In this document: positions 7,857 through 16,941 of the stretch, piece after piece | Layout of the letters: every line of letters begins with the position of its first letter | How positions within the stretch are numbered: position 1 is the stretch's first letter | DNA from: Rhodoferax ferrireducens | GTDB lineage: Bacteria > Pseudomonadota > Gammaproteobacteria > Burkholderiales > Burkholderiaceae_C | Assembly: GCF_003347515.1 (NCBI RefSeq) | Contig: NZ_QEII01000255.1 | Span: 1-40,888 of the forward strand | DNA: 40,888 nucleotides | Direction of reading: 5' to 3' | The notes under the pieces: generated by a model | What the model was told of the DNA's origin: nothing | Database searches by the model: none | Seen by the model: the letters and a program-made list of their open reading frames with translations, nothing else | Translations under genes and position numbers: made by a program

Positions 7857-8095
7857 GCAGCAAGCGCATCGCCATCGGCGCACGTCCACCGGCGAATCCG
7901 CAAGCCGAAGCCTGGATTCGCCAGGGTGAAGGTACGGACATCAATAAGGGCGATCTGTACACCGCACGCCTGACCCTCGACGTGACGCCCGCGCTGCGCG
8001 CTCGCATCAAGGTCTCTGCTTTCACCCAAGGCACCACGGTGGCCGAACTGCTGCGCGCCATGTTGGAGCGGGAGTTCCCGGAGAAGACACCATGA
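7853..8095 (+). CDS. Small partition-associated protein, possibly a ribbon-helix-helix partner of ParA
   Basis: This 80-residue protein starts at the ATG that overlaps the parA stop. The C-terminal half (YTARLTLDVTPALRARIKVSAFTQGTTVAELLRAMLEREF) looks like a beta strand followed by two helices, the layout of ribbon-helix-helix centromere-binding proteins such as ParG or Omega. The N-terminus is basic and flexible. Small RHH partners are common downstream of type Ib ParA. Its stop in turn overlaps the next gene (ATGA at 8092-8095). The fold is inferred from pattern only. Confidence 0.7.
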   Translation: MSSKRIAIGARPPANPQAEAWIRQGEGTDINKGDLYTARLTLDVTPALRARIKVSAFTQGTTVAELLRAMLEREFPEKTP

Positions 8096-8634
8096 CCACA
8101 AATATTCATAGCCAGACACCAGCGAAAGCGGCGGCGGCGCCTTCGTTACACGCGATGGCCGGCCGCGCGAGCAACACGCCGTTGACCCGCGCGGCGCTCG
8201 CCTATGTGGACAAACGCATCAATCTCTATCTGCGCTTCGGCAACCCGGCGCGCACCATCCAGCTCGACCGCTGGCGGCGCAGCGCGGTGTTCCTGCCGGC
8301 ATCCATCTTCTGCCGCATCCGCTGGGAGTCCAACGACTACGGTACGACCCGCTGGCAGCTCATGGTGATGCAGGTCTGCACGCCGCTGGACGCGGTGCAG
8401 CGCATTCCCGGCATACAACCCGGCGCGCGCATCCTGCTGCACGCCGAAGGTGAGCGACAGGTGCAGGCCGTGCTGCCGTTGATCGACGCCATCGAGGCGC
8501 TGGGCATCGACCCCATCGATGTGTCGCCCGCGTACTGGCGCACGTTGGGCAATCGTCTCTCCGCACGCCTGGCGTTGCCGCAATACACCGCCGAGCGACA
8601 TGCCGCCTGGCTCGCCGGGAGGGCATTGCAATGA
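8092..8634 (+). CDS. DUF2840 family protein
   Basis: This 180-residue protein contains the DUF2840 signature: LAYVDKRINLYLRFGNPARTIQLDRWRRSAVFLPASIFCRIRWESNDYGTTRWQLMVMQ, then VQRIPGIQPGARILLHAEG and a C-terminal YWRTLGNRL. Its function is unknown. It is a constant neighbour of parA and traF in this ICE type. Its stop codon originally overlapped the traF start. An insertion sequence now begins two bases after the stop, and the target duplication preserves the stop, so the protein is full length. Confidence 0.8.
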   Translation: MTTNIHSQTPAKAAAAPSLHAMAGRASNTPLTRAALAYVDKRINLYLRFGNPARTIQLDRWRRSAVFLPASIFCRIRWESNDYGTTRWQLMVMQVCTPLDAVQRIPGIQPGARILLHAEGERQVQAVLPLIDAIEALGIDPIDVSPAYWRTLGNRLSARLALPQYTAERHAAWLAGRALQ

Positions 8635-8635
8635 C

Positions 8636-10265
8636 CCTATTTTCGGCAGTTAGCGCGACGTAAACGGGCTGCAAGCTAGACTGGAAGCCAGTTTCAACAG
8701 ATTTGCGGAGGTCACCAAATGGGTGAAGCCAAACGGCGTCAACTTCTTGTTCAAACGCATGCGCTTGGGGCCATGGCGGTGGATACACCGGGAGGTCGCA
8801 TCCACGTACAGTGGGACCACGCTGCCAGCGCCACACCGAATGCACAGCTGACGTTCTTTGCCGAGTTTTTGGCCACCACCGGGGTCTACGAATCCTGGGT
8901 GAACAGCTGCCCCTTGAGTTACAGCAGTCCGAACGCGCACAGCAAACGCGATGTGTTGGGCACATGGCTGCTGGCCATACTGGCAGGTCACAAGCGCTAT
9001 GCCCACATCACTGGCCTGCGAGGTGATGCGGTGAGTCCTCAGATTCTGGGAATGGAGAAAATCATCAGCGAAGACGCGCTGCGTCGCTCGTTGTCCCGCA
9101 TGAGCGCCGAGCAAAGCAAAACTTGGCTGGTGCCCCAACTCCTGAGCAGCGTGCAAGCCGCATTGAGCACCCCCTGGATACTGGATATCGACACCACCAT
9201 CAAACCTTTGTACGGCAAACAAAGTGGAGCCGAGGTGAGCTACAACCCGCACAAGCCAGGTCGTCCCAGCCACGCACTGCACACCTACTGGGTCGGCAAC
9301 CTGCGTCTGGTGCTCGATGTTGTTGTATCGCCCGGCAAAGAGCACAGTGCGGCCAAAGCGCGACCTGGCTTGATCGGCGTACTGGACAAACTTGAGCCCC
9401 AGCAGCGCCCAGCCTTAGTTCGAGGAGACTGCGGCTTTGGCAACGAGCCCTTTATCGCCGAGTTGGAGGGGCGCGCCCAGCCCTACCTGTTCAAACTGCG
9501 CCAGACGGTAGGCGTCAAGCGCTTGCTGGCGCGCCAATTTGCGCGTGATGACTGGAGCACACCCGGACCCAGCGACCAGGGCTGGAGCGCCGTCGAAGAC
9601 ACCCTCAAACTGTCGGGCTGGGACAAATCACGCCGTGTGGTGGTCTTGCGTCGCGCCGTCAAAGCCGATTTGGCGCTGAGTCGAAAAACCAAGGACGAGC
9701 AGATTGAACTGCTGATGCCCGACAAGGATGTGCAGGCCTGGGAGTACGCCGTGCTGGTGACCAACAGCACCTACGCCCTGGAGGTATTTGGCCAACTCTA
9801 CCGGGACCGGGCCGATTGTGAGAATGGCTTTGATGAGCTGAAAAATCAGTGGGGTTGGGGAGGATTCACGACCCAGGACATTGAGCGCTGCCAGACGAGT
9901 GCCAGAGCCGTGGCGCTCCTTTACAACTGGTGGAGCTGGTATTGCCGAGCAGCCAAACCGGGCGTGAGAATGGAGGCCATCACCAGCCGCGCACTATTAC
10001 TCGCCGGTGTGGGCCGTGCGGTCAAACATGCAGGACAGACGACGCTGTATCTCACGCCAATGCACGCCGCAAAAGACAAGCTGATCGAGCTCATCACCCA
10101 TATCCGTGCGGCCTTGAGTCATGTCAGGGCTGTTGCGGAGCAGTTGCCGCTGACAGACCGATGGAGGACTTTCTTGGACTATGTGGTGGCGAAAATCACC
10201 CGCCCATTGCCGCCGTGGCACCCGTCGGAGCGAATCGCATTGGTCGGCTAACTGCCGTTTCTAGG
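8636..10265 (+). mobile_element. IS1380-like insertion sequence with 5-bp target duplication
   Basis: The 1630-bp element is bounded by inverted ends that read CCTA, four variable bases, then CGGCAGTTAGC from both sides (left from 8636, right ending at 10265). It is flanked by the direct repeat ATGAC (8631-8635 and 10266-10270). It holds one complete transposase gene. Length, CCTA termini and a 5-bp duplication suit the IS1380 family. The exact family name was not checked against a database. Confidence 0.85.
8719..10251 (+). CDS. DDE transposase, IS1380/IS4-like
   Basis: The 510-residue transposase has a DDE catalytic domain: first Asp in PWILDIDTTIKPLYG (about residue 157), second Asp in LVRGDCGFGNEPF (about 237), and the Glu-bearing YRDRADCENGFDELKNQWGWGG motif (about 363-384). 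The YNPHKPGRPSH stretch after the first Asp is characteristic of IS1380-type enzymes. It starts at ATG 8719 behind GGAGGT and is intact, so the element may still be able to move. It runs in the same direction as the interrupted operon. Confidence 0.85.
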   Translation: MGEAKRRQLLVQTHALGAMAVDTPGGRIHVQWDHAASATPNAQLTFFAEFLATTGVYESWVNSCPLSYSSPNAHSKRDVLGTWLLAILAGHKRYAHITGLRGDAVSPQILGMEKIISEDALRRSLSRMSAEQSKTWLVPQLLSSVQAALSTPWILDIDTTIKPLYGKQSGAEVSYNPHKPGRPSHALHTYWVGNLRLVLDVVVSPGKEHSAAKARPGLIGVLDKLEPQQRPALVRGDCGFGNEPFIAELEGRAQPYLFKLRQTVGVKRLLARQFARDDWSTPGPSDQGWSAVEDTLKLSGWDKSRRVVVLRRAVKADLALSRKTKDEQIELLMPDKDVQAWEYAVLVTNSTYALEVFGQLYRDRADCENGFDELKNQWGWGGFTTQDIERCQTSARAVALLYNWWSWYCRAAKPGVRMEAITSRALLLAGVGRAVKHAGQTTLYLTPMHAAKDKLIELITHIRAALSHVRAVAEQLPLTDRWRTFLDYVVAKITRPLPPWHPSERIALVG

Positions 10266-10826
10266 ATGACTGCGGCAACGATCAAACCTCGCTCGCGCAT
10301 GCGCGCTCACTTCGTGCTGGCAGCGCTGTCCGCTTGCGGCCTTTCCGCGCTGGCCTGGGCATCCTTCGCGATGCCTTCGGCACACGTCGTCTACAACCCC
10401 TCCAACAGCGTGCCGGTCGGCTGGTATCGCATCGAATCGGTCAATGTGCCAGCTGACTCACTGCATGTCGGCAGCATCGTACTGGCCCAACTTCCGGCAG
10501 AAGCCGCGACACTGGCCGCGCAGCGTGGCTACCTTCCGCCGCACATCCCGTTGCTCAAACGTGTCGGTGCGGTTGCACCTCAACACGTCTGCATCGTGGG
10601 CGGTGTCGTGCGCATTGACGGCGTGCCCGCGGCCGCCGTGTTGCGCGCCGACCGGATGGGTCGCCCTCTACCTTCCTGGCCGCAGTGTCGGGCGCTTGTT
10701 GAAGGTGAATTGTTTCTGCTCAGTGCGACCAATCCGGCATCGTTCGACAGCCGGTATTTCGGGCCGATTGCTGCATCCACCGTGATCGGTACGGCACAGC
10801 CGATTTACCTGGAGAAGCAACCATGA
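10266..10826 (+). CDS. traF: TraF-like S26 signal peptidase / pilin maturation protease
   Basis: This 186-residue protein has an N-terminal membrane segment (about residues 15-36, MRAHFVLAALSACGLSALAWASF). An S26 peptidase domain follows, with the catalytic Ser in YNPSNSVPVGWYRI and the Lys in HIPLLKRVGAVAPQHVCI. A second box near the end (LLSATNPASFDSRYFGPI) matches SPase box E. TraF of IncP plasmids cleaves and cyclises the TrbC pilin. The start codon at 10266 lies within the right target duplication of the IS. The old ATGA coupling to DUF2840 is lost and no clear ribosome-binding site is seen in the IS end, so expression may be reduced. Confidence 0.8.
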   Translation: MTAATIKPRSRMRAHFVLAALSACGLSALAWASFAMPSAHVVYNPSNSVPVGWYRIESVNVPADSLHVGSIVLAQLPAEAATLAAQRGYLPPHIPLLKRVGAVAPQHVCIVGGVVRIDGVPAAAVLRADRMGRPLPSWPQCRALVEGELFLLSATNPASFDSRYFGPIAASTVIGTAQPIYLEKQP

Positions 10827-11344
10827 AATCGACTAACTGCATGCAGACTGACCGGGGGCATTTGTGGTCTCGTTTTTGCGTTGACGTGCTATTGGACTTG
10901 TCATTGCCAATGCTAGCGCAACGTCATTGTGCGTGCAGCTTGAATGCATTTGCACCGCGCTTTGCCTTGCATCCGTTGCCGCGTTTGAGGAACAGTTCTT
11001 CGCACGCTTTCGCGCACGTTTGCGTGCGCCCCAACGTGCAGATGGCTTGCCCTGAGCGCGGCATGCCACAGGTATGGTTGGCGCTCGTCGGCTGGCAGGC
11101 TGCGCGGGACGCAGCGCCGCCGGGGCACCGCAGACCCGTGCCGTCAGGCAGGGGGAAGGTGCAGGGCAAGATTGAAGGGTCCGGCACGCTGCCGGCCCAT
11201 AAGCGAGTCTGCACGTTGGGTTGGCGCGGCACGCGCCATTTGGCGGCACCGTGCCGCGATGTCGGCCAAAGCCTTGTGGGCACTGGCGAAACCGCGTGCA
11301 TGGCACGCCCGGGTCGGATGGTCTTGGCTGGAGTATCCGCATGA
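10823..11344 (+). other. Region between traF and relaxase: dubious ORF, candidate oriT
   Basis: A 173-codon frame fills this space and overlaps traF and the relaxase by ATGA at both ends. However, its product (Cys-, Pro- and Arg-rich, no recognisable domain) and mixed third-position base use look poorly coding. The region has a perfect GCGCACG/CGTGCGC hairpin (11012-11029) and other short inverted repeats. The DNA just upstream of a relaxase gene is a usual place for oriT, so a transfer origin is as likely as a gene. I could not recognise a nic consensus. Confidence 0.35.
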
Positions 11345-13314
11345 GCCGGCGCGGCAACTCGGACGATGAAGACCGTTTTAGCGTCCGGCCCGGCGCACCC
11401 AAGCAGCGCGGCCAGGCCTTCGTCTCGCAGGTGCTGCGGCAGGCCAGCAAGGGCGCCAACTCGACCGGTCGCAAGCCCGGAAAGACACCCGGATCGCGCT
11501 TGGGGCGTGGTCATGTGGCTGCGCGCTTCACCGGGCAGTCGCTGTCTGCGACTTCCCGGCGCGCCACCGTCAAGGTGCGGCTGGTCTACCTCAAGCAGGC
11601 AGGTGCGCGCTCGACCATCACCCACCTGCGCTACATCGAGCGCGAAGGCGTCGGCCGCGAGCAGGACACCGGCAAGGCCTATGGGCCAACGACCGATGAA
11701 GTGGATCTACCGGGTTTCGAGGAACGTGGTCGGGAGGATCGGCACCAGTTCCGCTTGATCGTTTCGCCCGAGGATGCCGAACAGCTCGAAGACCTGCGCA
11801 CCTACACGCGCCACCTGATGGGGCGCATGGAAGCCGACCTGGGCAGTCGGCTGGACTGGGTGGCAGTGAACCACTGGAACACCGACAACCCGCATACGCA
11901 TATCGTCTTGCGGGGCAAGGACGACACGGGTAAAGACCTCATCATTTCGCAGGCCTATATCACCCGAGGCATGCGCGAGCGCGCTGGGGAACTGTCCACC
12001 GAATGGTTGGGGCCACGCACCGAGCTGGAAATCCAGCGTACCTTGTTGCGCGAGGTGGATCAGGAGCGCTGGACCAGCCTGGACCGCATGCTGCAACGCG
12101 AAGCGCGGGATGGGCTGAACCATGTGGATCAGCCGGCCAGCGACCCGAAGCTGCGGCAGCAGCGCGTGCTGCAGGTGGGCCGCTTGCAGCGGCTGCAACG
12201 TATGGGGTTGGCCACCGAGGAACGCCCCAGCGTCTGGGCGGTTCACGCCGATGCTGAACGCGTGTTGCGGGCGATGGGGGAACGCGGCGACATCATTCGC
12301 ACGATGCAGCGGGCAATGGGAAGCCAACAGCGCGACCTGACCGTGTTTCAGCCAGGAGAAGAAAGCCGTTCCGTTGTCGGCCGGGTAGCCGGTAAAGGGC
12401 CCGCGGACGAGCTGTACGACAAGGGCTATCTGGTGGTCGATGGCATCGACGGCAAGGCGCACTACGTGGCGTTGCCGGCCAAGACGGAGCTGGCGCAGTA
12501 CCCGGTTGGGGCCGTGGTCGAAGCGCGCGGTTCGTCCGAATTCCGAATGGCTGACAAGAACATCGTCACGCTGGCGGTCGATGGCCTCTACCGTACCGAT
12601 AAACACCTCGCTATTGCCAAGGCGCAGACCCAATCTCCGCCTACAGCCGAACGCGATCCACACGAGGTGGTCAATGCCCATGTTCGGCGGCTGGAGGCGC
12701 TGCGTCGGGCTGGCATTGTTGAGCGCATCTCCGAGGGAGTCTGGCGCGTGCCAGCGGACCTGCCTGAGCAAGGTCGGCAATACGACATGCATCGGCGGGG
12801 TGGTGTGGCAGTGGAACTGCGCTCGCACTTGCCTATCGAGCGGCAGACGCGCGTGATCGGCGTAACCTGGTTGGATCAGCAATTGATCGGCGGCACCAGC
12901 GGGATCGCCGACAACGGTTTCGGCGGCGAGGTGCGAGAAGCACTGCGGCAGCGCTCGGATTTCCTGATCGAACAGGGGTTGGGAGAGCGACGTGGGCAAC
13001 GCGTGATCCTGGCGCGCAATCTGTTGGGGACGTTGCGCGAGCGCGAGATAAATGGCGCGGCCAAAACCATCGCGGCGGAAACTGGCTTGACGTATCGACC
13101 GATAGCAGACGGTGAACGAGTCAGCGGCATCTACCGCTGTAATGTGCAACTCGCGAGCGGGCGTTTTGCGATGCTCGACAACGGCATGGGCTTCAGCTTG
13201 GTGCCATGGAAACCAGTGATCGAACAACGGATCGGGCAGGCCCTGACGGCGGTGATACGCGATAGCGGTGTGTCATGGGAAATAGGCCAACGGCTGCGTC
13301 CTTCAATCAATTAA
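11341..13314 (+). CDS. rlxS: HUH relaxase with DUF3363 domain
   Basis: The 657-residue protein starts at the ATG overlapping the preceding stop. The relaxase part has a candidate catalytic Tyr in ITHLRYIEREGV (residue 98) and the metal-binding HUH motif in NHWNTDNPHTHIVLRG (H185 and H187, with the third His about ten residues earlier). The C-terminal two thirds match DUF3363, which is found in relaxases of Tn4371-like ICEs (RlxS/TraR) and MOBP-type VirD2-like proteins. It would nick oriT and pilot the strand into recipients. Coupling protein and mating-pair genes do not follow it in this window, where accessory DNA begins directly after the stop. Confidence 0.9.
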   Translation: MSRRGNSDDEDRFSVRPGAPKQRGQAFVSQVLRQASKGANSTGRKPGKTPGSRLGRGHVAARFTGQSLSATSRRATVKVRLVYLKQAGARSTITHLRYIEREGVGREQDTGKAYGPTTDEVDLPGFEERGREDRHQFRLIVSPEDAEQLEDLRTYTRHLMGRMEADLGSRLDWVAVNHWNTDNPHTHIVLRGKDDTGKDLIISQAYITRGMRERAGELSTEWLGPRTELEIQRTLLREVDQERWTSLDRMLQREARDGLNHVDQPASDPKLRQQRVLQVGRLQRLQRMGLATEERPSVWAVHADAERVLRAMGERGDIIRTMQRAMGSQQRDLTVFQPGEESRSVVGRVAGKGPADELYDKGYLVVDGIDGKAHYVALPAKTELAQYPVGAVVEARGSSEFRMADKNIVTLAVDGLYRTDKHLAIAKAQTQSPPTAERDPHEVVNAHVRRLEALRRAGIVERISEGVWRVPADLPEQGRQYDMHRRGGVAVELRSHLPIERQTRVIGVTWLDQQLIGGTSGIADNGFGGEVREALRQRSDFLIEQGLGERRGQRVILARNLLGTLREREINGAAKTIAAETGLTYRPIADGERVSGIYRCNVQLASGRFAMLDNGMGFSLVPWKPVIEQRIGQALTAVIRDSGVSWEIGQRLRPSIN

Positions 13315-13532
13315 TTGGACCAGGCTGCTTTCAGCGAGCGATGAACAGGTGCCGGCGCGGCGATGATGCTGTTCGATGCGAGGCCGTAGGGCTGACCGGA
13401 TACATCGGTAGCCTCCCCAGCCTCGGTTACCCGTTTGTGAGTTTGCATGACGGCATCGGTGAGGCCGAATTTACGGGGCGAGAAGGAAACCTTTGCTCGA
13501 TTTCGGTGCCGGCTAAATACAGCTGGGGGTAT
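13315..13532. other. Junction of ICE core and accessory region
   Basis: No gene is recognised. A plus-strand frame runs through (LTGYIGSLPSLGYPFVSL and onward) without a start signal or known domain. It may be a relic or a shadow. This is where the backbone gene order stops, so it marks the left edge of inserted accessory DNA. Confidence 0.35.
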
Positions 13533-14519
13533 TTAGCGTTTGGCTTCACTTGGAGCATGACCAAAATGGGCTTTGAAGGCACGGCTGAAAGCCGCATCGG
13601 AAGCGTAGCCAACGCGTTGCGCCGCCTCTGTCACCTTCAGCCCTCCACTGCGAATCAGATCGGCAGCTATTGTCATGCGCCAGCGCGTCACGTAATGCAA
13701 AGGAGGCTCACCAACGGTACTCACAAATCGCTCGGCAAAAATGGAGCGCGACATCAGAGCAATGTCGGCCAACGCTTGTACAGTCCAGCGCCGAAACGGG
13801 TCGCCATGGATGGCGCTCAAAGCACGCCCAATCCGCTGTTCGCCTAGGCCACCAAGCCAGCCTCCGCGCTGCGCGTGACCTGCAGCCCAACTGCGCAACG
13901 CCCGGATGACAAGCAGATCAATCAAACGAGAAATCATCAAGGACGAACCCGGATAGGGCTGGTGCGCCTCCTCCACCAAGAAATGGGAAATTGCCGCCAG
14001 CCAGGGCTGAGCGCCACCCGGCACGCGCGGAATATGGATGACGGTTGGCAAAGCCGACATGATGGCCGGCAGGGGACTGCCTTCAAAGCTGAAGAAACCA
14101 CCCACAAGTTTCGTTTGCATGCCGACTCCGCCAAAACGAAAACTCAGGTCATCTCGATTGAAATGCTGTGTGGTGAGCCAATCTATGTTAGTTGGAGAGG
14201 TCCCGGGGTCATCCGCGATTACATGCCCATTTCCGTGCGGTAGCAGCACCAGATCGCCGGCGTCCAAGCACATCGGTTCGGTACCGGCGGCCAACACCCA
14301 AAGCGTGCCTTGCTCGACGAAATGAAAGTGCGCTGGCCCCGGCGCATAGCGTATGCCCCATGGGGCACCCAGTTCTGCCGTGTAGACCAATTCTCCTCGC
14401 AGGCGGATCAAAGTCAGAACTTCGGACAGCACATCGGTACGAGCTGCAGTCATTCCATAACTTGCAACCGAATCGGACGATGGAGCATGAAATTCGGGGT
14501 AAGTGAAATGGCTTTTCAT
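13533..14519 (-). CDS. AraC-family transcriptional regulator
   Basis: The 328-residue regulator has an N-terminal cupin-type ligand-binding domain (AraC cupin_6-like, about residues 20-190; HFHFVEQGTLWVLAAGTEPMCLDAGDLVLLPHGNGHVI). A C-terminal double HTH is at about 225-325 (LADIALMSRSIFAERFVSTVGEPPLHYVTRWRMTIAADLIRSG then VTEAAQRVGYASDAAFSRAFKAHFG). It is divergent from the secreted hydrolase gene, with only 50 bp between starts, the classic layout for an AraC regulator and its target. A GTG 36 bases upstream in frame is an alternative start. Confidence 0.85.
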   Translation of the reverse strand: MKSHFTYPEFHAPSSDSVASYGMTAARTDVLSEVLTLIRLRGELVYTAELGAPWGIRYAPGPAHFHFVEQGTLWVLAAGTEPMCLDAGDLVLLPHGNGHVIADDPGTSPTNIDWLTTQHFNRDDLSFRFGGVGMQTKLVGGFFSFEGSPLPAIMSALPTVIHIPRVPGGAQPWLAAISHFLVEEAHQPYPGSSLMISRLIDLLVIRALRSWAAGHAQRGGWLGGLGEQRIGRALSAIHGDPFRRWTVQALADIALMSRSIFAERFVSTVGEPPLHYVTRWRMTIAADLIRSGGLKVTEAAQRVGYASDAAFSRAFKAHFGHAPSEAKR

Positions 14520-14569
14520 AGAGCCAAATTCTACAATTTCCTTGCAATCTTGCACTTAAAGGACTCATT

Positions 14570-15358
14570 ATGAAACTTATTTCGACTATTTTGGCTGCAT
14601 CTGCTCTTTTACTGGGCGGAAATACAATGGCTGCAGAAAAGCCTGAAATTGTGCTCGTTCATGGCGCATTCGCTGATGCAAGCGTATGGCAGGGCGTCAC
14701 GGCAAAATTGAAGGCCGATGGCTACCAAGTGACGACAATCAACATGCCAGGACGTCCCAGTGCACCGCAGGCTCCTGATCAGGTCAGCTTGGACTTGTAT
14801 AAAACCACAGTTCTGAAGGCCCTGGAGAAGTCGACCAAACCAGTGGTGCTGGTGGGCCACAGCTTTGCCGGCATCACGATCTCGGCAGTCGCCGAGGCTG
14901 CGCCGGAAAAGGTCAAGACCCTGGTTTACGTCGCCGCCTACTTGCCACGCAATGGTGAGTCACTGCTGTCGCTGGCTCAGCAAGATCCAGACGCGAAGAT
15001 TGGCCCGCATCTGCAAATCAACAAGGAAAAGGGCATGGCCGTAGTCGAATACGCAGCACGCGCCGACCTGTTCGCCAACGACGGTCCGGCACAGCTGCGC
15101 GCAGTCCTGCCCGATCTGATCGTGGACGAGCCTCTGGCACCGCTGGCAACCCCAGTGCCATTGAGCGCCGACCGCTTTGGAAAAGTGGACAAGGCCTATG
15201 TGCACACCACACTTGACCAAGTCATCAGCCCCGCGCTGCAGACCACGATGGTGACGGCAACGCCGGTGCGCTTTGAAGCAACCCTGAAAACCGGCCACCT
15301 GCCATTTCTGATCAATCCGAACGGCCTGGCAGAAGCCATAGAGCAAGCGTCGAAGTAA
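14570..15358 (+). CDS. Secreted alpha/beta hydrolase
   Basis: The 262-residue protein has a signal peptide (MKLISTILAASALLLGGNTMAAEK, cleavage after AMA likely). A compact alpha/beta-hydrolase fold follows. The nucleophile elbow is VGHSFAG (Ser about residue 97), an early VHGAFADASVW supplies the oxyanion-hole region, and a C-terminal TGHLPFLINP contains the catalytic His. It resembles the plant salicylate/hydroxynitrile-esterase-like and EstC branch that acts on small esters. It lies opposite the AraC gene and is likely regulated by it. The substrate is unknown. A periplasmic location is inferred from the signal peptide. Confidence 0.85.
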   Translation: MKLISTILAASALLLGGNTMAAEKPEIVLVHGAFADASVWQGVTAKLKADGYQVTTINMPGRPSAPQAPDQVSLDLYKTTVLKALEKSTKPVVLVGHSFAGITISAVAEAAPEKVKTLVYVAAYLPRNGESLLSLAQQDPDAKIGPHLQINKEKGMAVVEYAARADLFANDGPAQLRAVLPDLIVDEPLAPLATPVPLSADRFGKVDKAYVHTTLDQVISPALQTTMVTATPVRFEATLKTGHLPFLINPNGLAEAIEQASK

Positions 15359-15583
15359 TCATTGACAAAGGGACGGATGATTGAGCGCAATGGTGCGCAT
15401 CTTCCCTCCCCGAATCACAAATTCTTCTGCTACACCGTCTATGCATAACTCAAGGACAAGCGCCCACCAGATGTTTGGGACTATCCAGCGGTATTAACCG
15501 TACAGAACACACATTCCACTTCCGTCGGCGCGCCACATCACCGTTCGCGCTTAGTCAAATCACAAACTGAGAAACTTTTAATC

Positions 15584-16120
15584 ATGAATCGCCTTCACAC
15601 CCAACCCATCAGCGAAGCCACAAGCCCTGCTGCTCAGATTTATTCAGCCATTAAAGGCTCTATCGGCATGGTTCCCAATGCTTATGTCGGCATTGGCAGC
15701 AACAGCCCGTTTGCCTTGGAAGCCGGACTAAACCTGGATGCGGCATTGAAGAAAGGCACGCTGAGCGGCCAAGAACAAGAAGCCATCAAGTTGGTGCTCA
15801 GCCAAGCCTCAGAGTGTGAGTATTGCTTGGCCGCGCACACCACAATCAGCAAGCTTCATGGCTTAAGCGAAGATGCGATTAAGGCATTGCGATATGGTCA
15901 ACCGTCCGGCAACGCAAAGCACGATGCGCTTGCCAAGTTCACCCGGCGTTTGGTAGGCAGCAAAGGCAGTTTGCCGGAAGATGCTTTACACGCCGTGCGA
16001 CAGGCCGGTTTCACGGACGCCCAGATTGTCGACACAATTCTGGCCATCACCAGCATCACGTTTACGAATCTGTTCAATCGCGTCAACAACACTGTGCTGG
16101 ATTTTCCGCCTGCGCAGTAA
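15584..16120 (+). CDS. Carboxymuconolactone decarboxylase / AhpD-like protein
   Basis: This 178-residue protein has one CMD domain with the AhpD-type redox motif SECEYCLAAHT (Cys-x-x-Cys with downstream His, residues about 77-89) and the helical LSGQEQEAIKLVLSQA segment before it. The motif argues for peroxidase or alkylhydroperoxidase-like activity rather than true decarboxylation. It lies 225 bp after the hydrolase gene in the same direction. A perfect 17-bp palindrome 30 bp after the stop may end its transcript. No strong ribosome-binding site is seen. Confidence 0.85.
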   Translation: MNRLHTQPISEATSPAAQIYSAIKGSIGMVPNAYVGIGSNSPFALEAGLNLDAALKKGTLSGQEQEAIKLVLSQASECEYCLAAHTTISKLHGLSEDAIKALRYGQPSGNAKHDALAKFTRRLVGSKGSLPEDALHAVRQAGFTDAQIVDTILAITSITFTNLFNRVNNTVLDFPPAQ

Positions 16121-16150
16121 CGCACGATTTAAAGCCTGACCAGGTGATTC

Positions 16151-16186
16151 TTGCGATTTGCGGCGTGAACACGCCGCAAATCGCAA
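16151..16186. repeat. 17-bp perfect inverted repeat with 2-base centre
   Basis: The left arm (16151-16167, TTGCGATTTGCGGCGTG) is exactly complementary to the right arm (16170-16186) around AA. It lies 30 bp after the CMD gene stop. The stem is very stable but no T run follows, so it could be a rho-independent-like stop, an RNA-stability element or a cruciform/protein site. Confidence 0.6.
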
Positions 16187-16312
16187 CTTCGCTTTCGACC
16201 AAAAAACTCCCCGATGACGAGTTGACTCTGCGATTGATAGGCCGACTAAGCATGTGTTGATTTGAGACGACCAAGACTGGCCAACTCAGCCTAAATCGCC
16301 AAGGAGAACACC

Positions 16313-16941
16313 ATGTCCGCAATGGACAGTACCCGCCAACGTCGAACAGATGTCCAATGACGCACTCGCGTTCATCAACGCCCTGGGCTTTCGGCAGGTC
16401 GACCTCCTGGGGGCTATTCCCTTGGTGGCATGATCGCGCAGAACCTCGCACGCAGCATCCTGAGCTTGTCCGGAAAGTCATCTTGGCAAACACCGCGCAC
16501 CAGGGCGGCGGCAACGACCTCATGAAGGTGCTCAACGATGCCATGTCTCAGAAGACATATCCGGATCCGCGCGTGGTGCTGTTCTTCACGGAGTCGAAGA
16601 GTAGCATCGAGGCAGGTCAGGCATTCCTGAAGCGTACCAGTGCTCGGCAAAAAGATCGTGATCCCGAGGCAGGTCCGGATGTGGCGAACGCCCAGGCCAA
16701 AGCGCTCATCGTGTTCTCGACGACACAGGATTCCTCGAACAAGCTATTGAGTGCCATCACCCAGCCCGTGCTGATCGTCACTGGCAGTAACGACACTATG
16801 TTGCCCACAGACAGCTCCTACGCGATGTTCCGGATTCTCAAGAACGCGCAGCTCATGATGTACCCCGATTCGAACCACGAGGCGATCTTCCAGTATCACG
16901 ACCAGTTCGTGACCGAAATGAACAACTTTCTGAAGCGCTAA
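16313..16941 (+). pseudogene. Frameshifted and truncated alpha/beta hydrolase
   Basis: An AAGGAGA site and ATG start at 16313, but the reading frame breaks repeatedly. The translation NVEQMSNDALAFINALGFRQVDLLG is in one frame. The nucleophile elbow (GYSLGGMIAQNLA) is in a second frame from about 16413, and QHPELVRKVILANTAHQGGG onward is in a third. The C-terminal two thirds (to FLKR) is then open, with VLIVTGSNDTMLPT and a DSNHEAIFQY His region. The usual N-terminal beta strands and oxyanion hole are missing. At least two indels and a 5' deletion make it non-functional. Confidence 0.8.

Noticed and set aside
9930..10265. Extension of traF into the IS
   Set aside because: This is IS sequence in another frame than the transposase. 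The real traF start lies in the target duplication.
10924..11625. 233-codon minus-strand ORF over the traF-relaxase gap
   Set aside because: It overlaps the relaxase start and shows no recognisable domain.
11707..13227. 506-codon minus-strand ORF opposite the relaxase
   Set aside because: It is a high-GC shadow of a confidently assigned gene.
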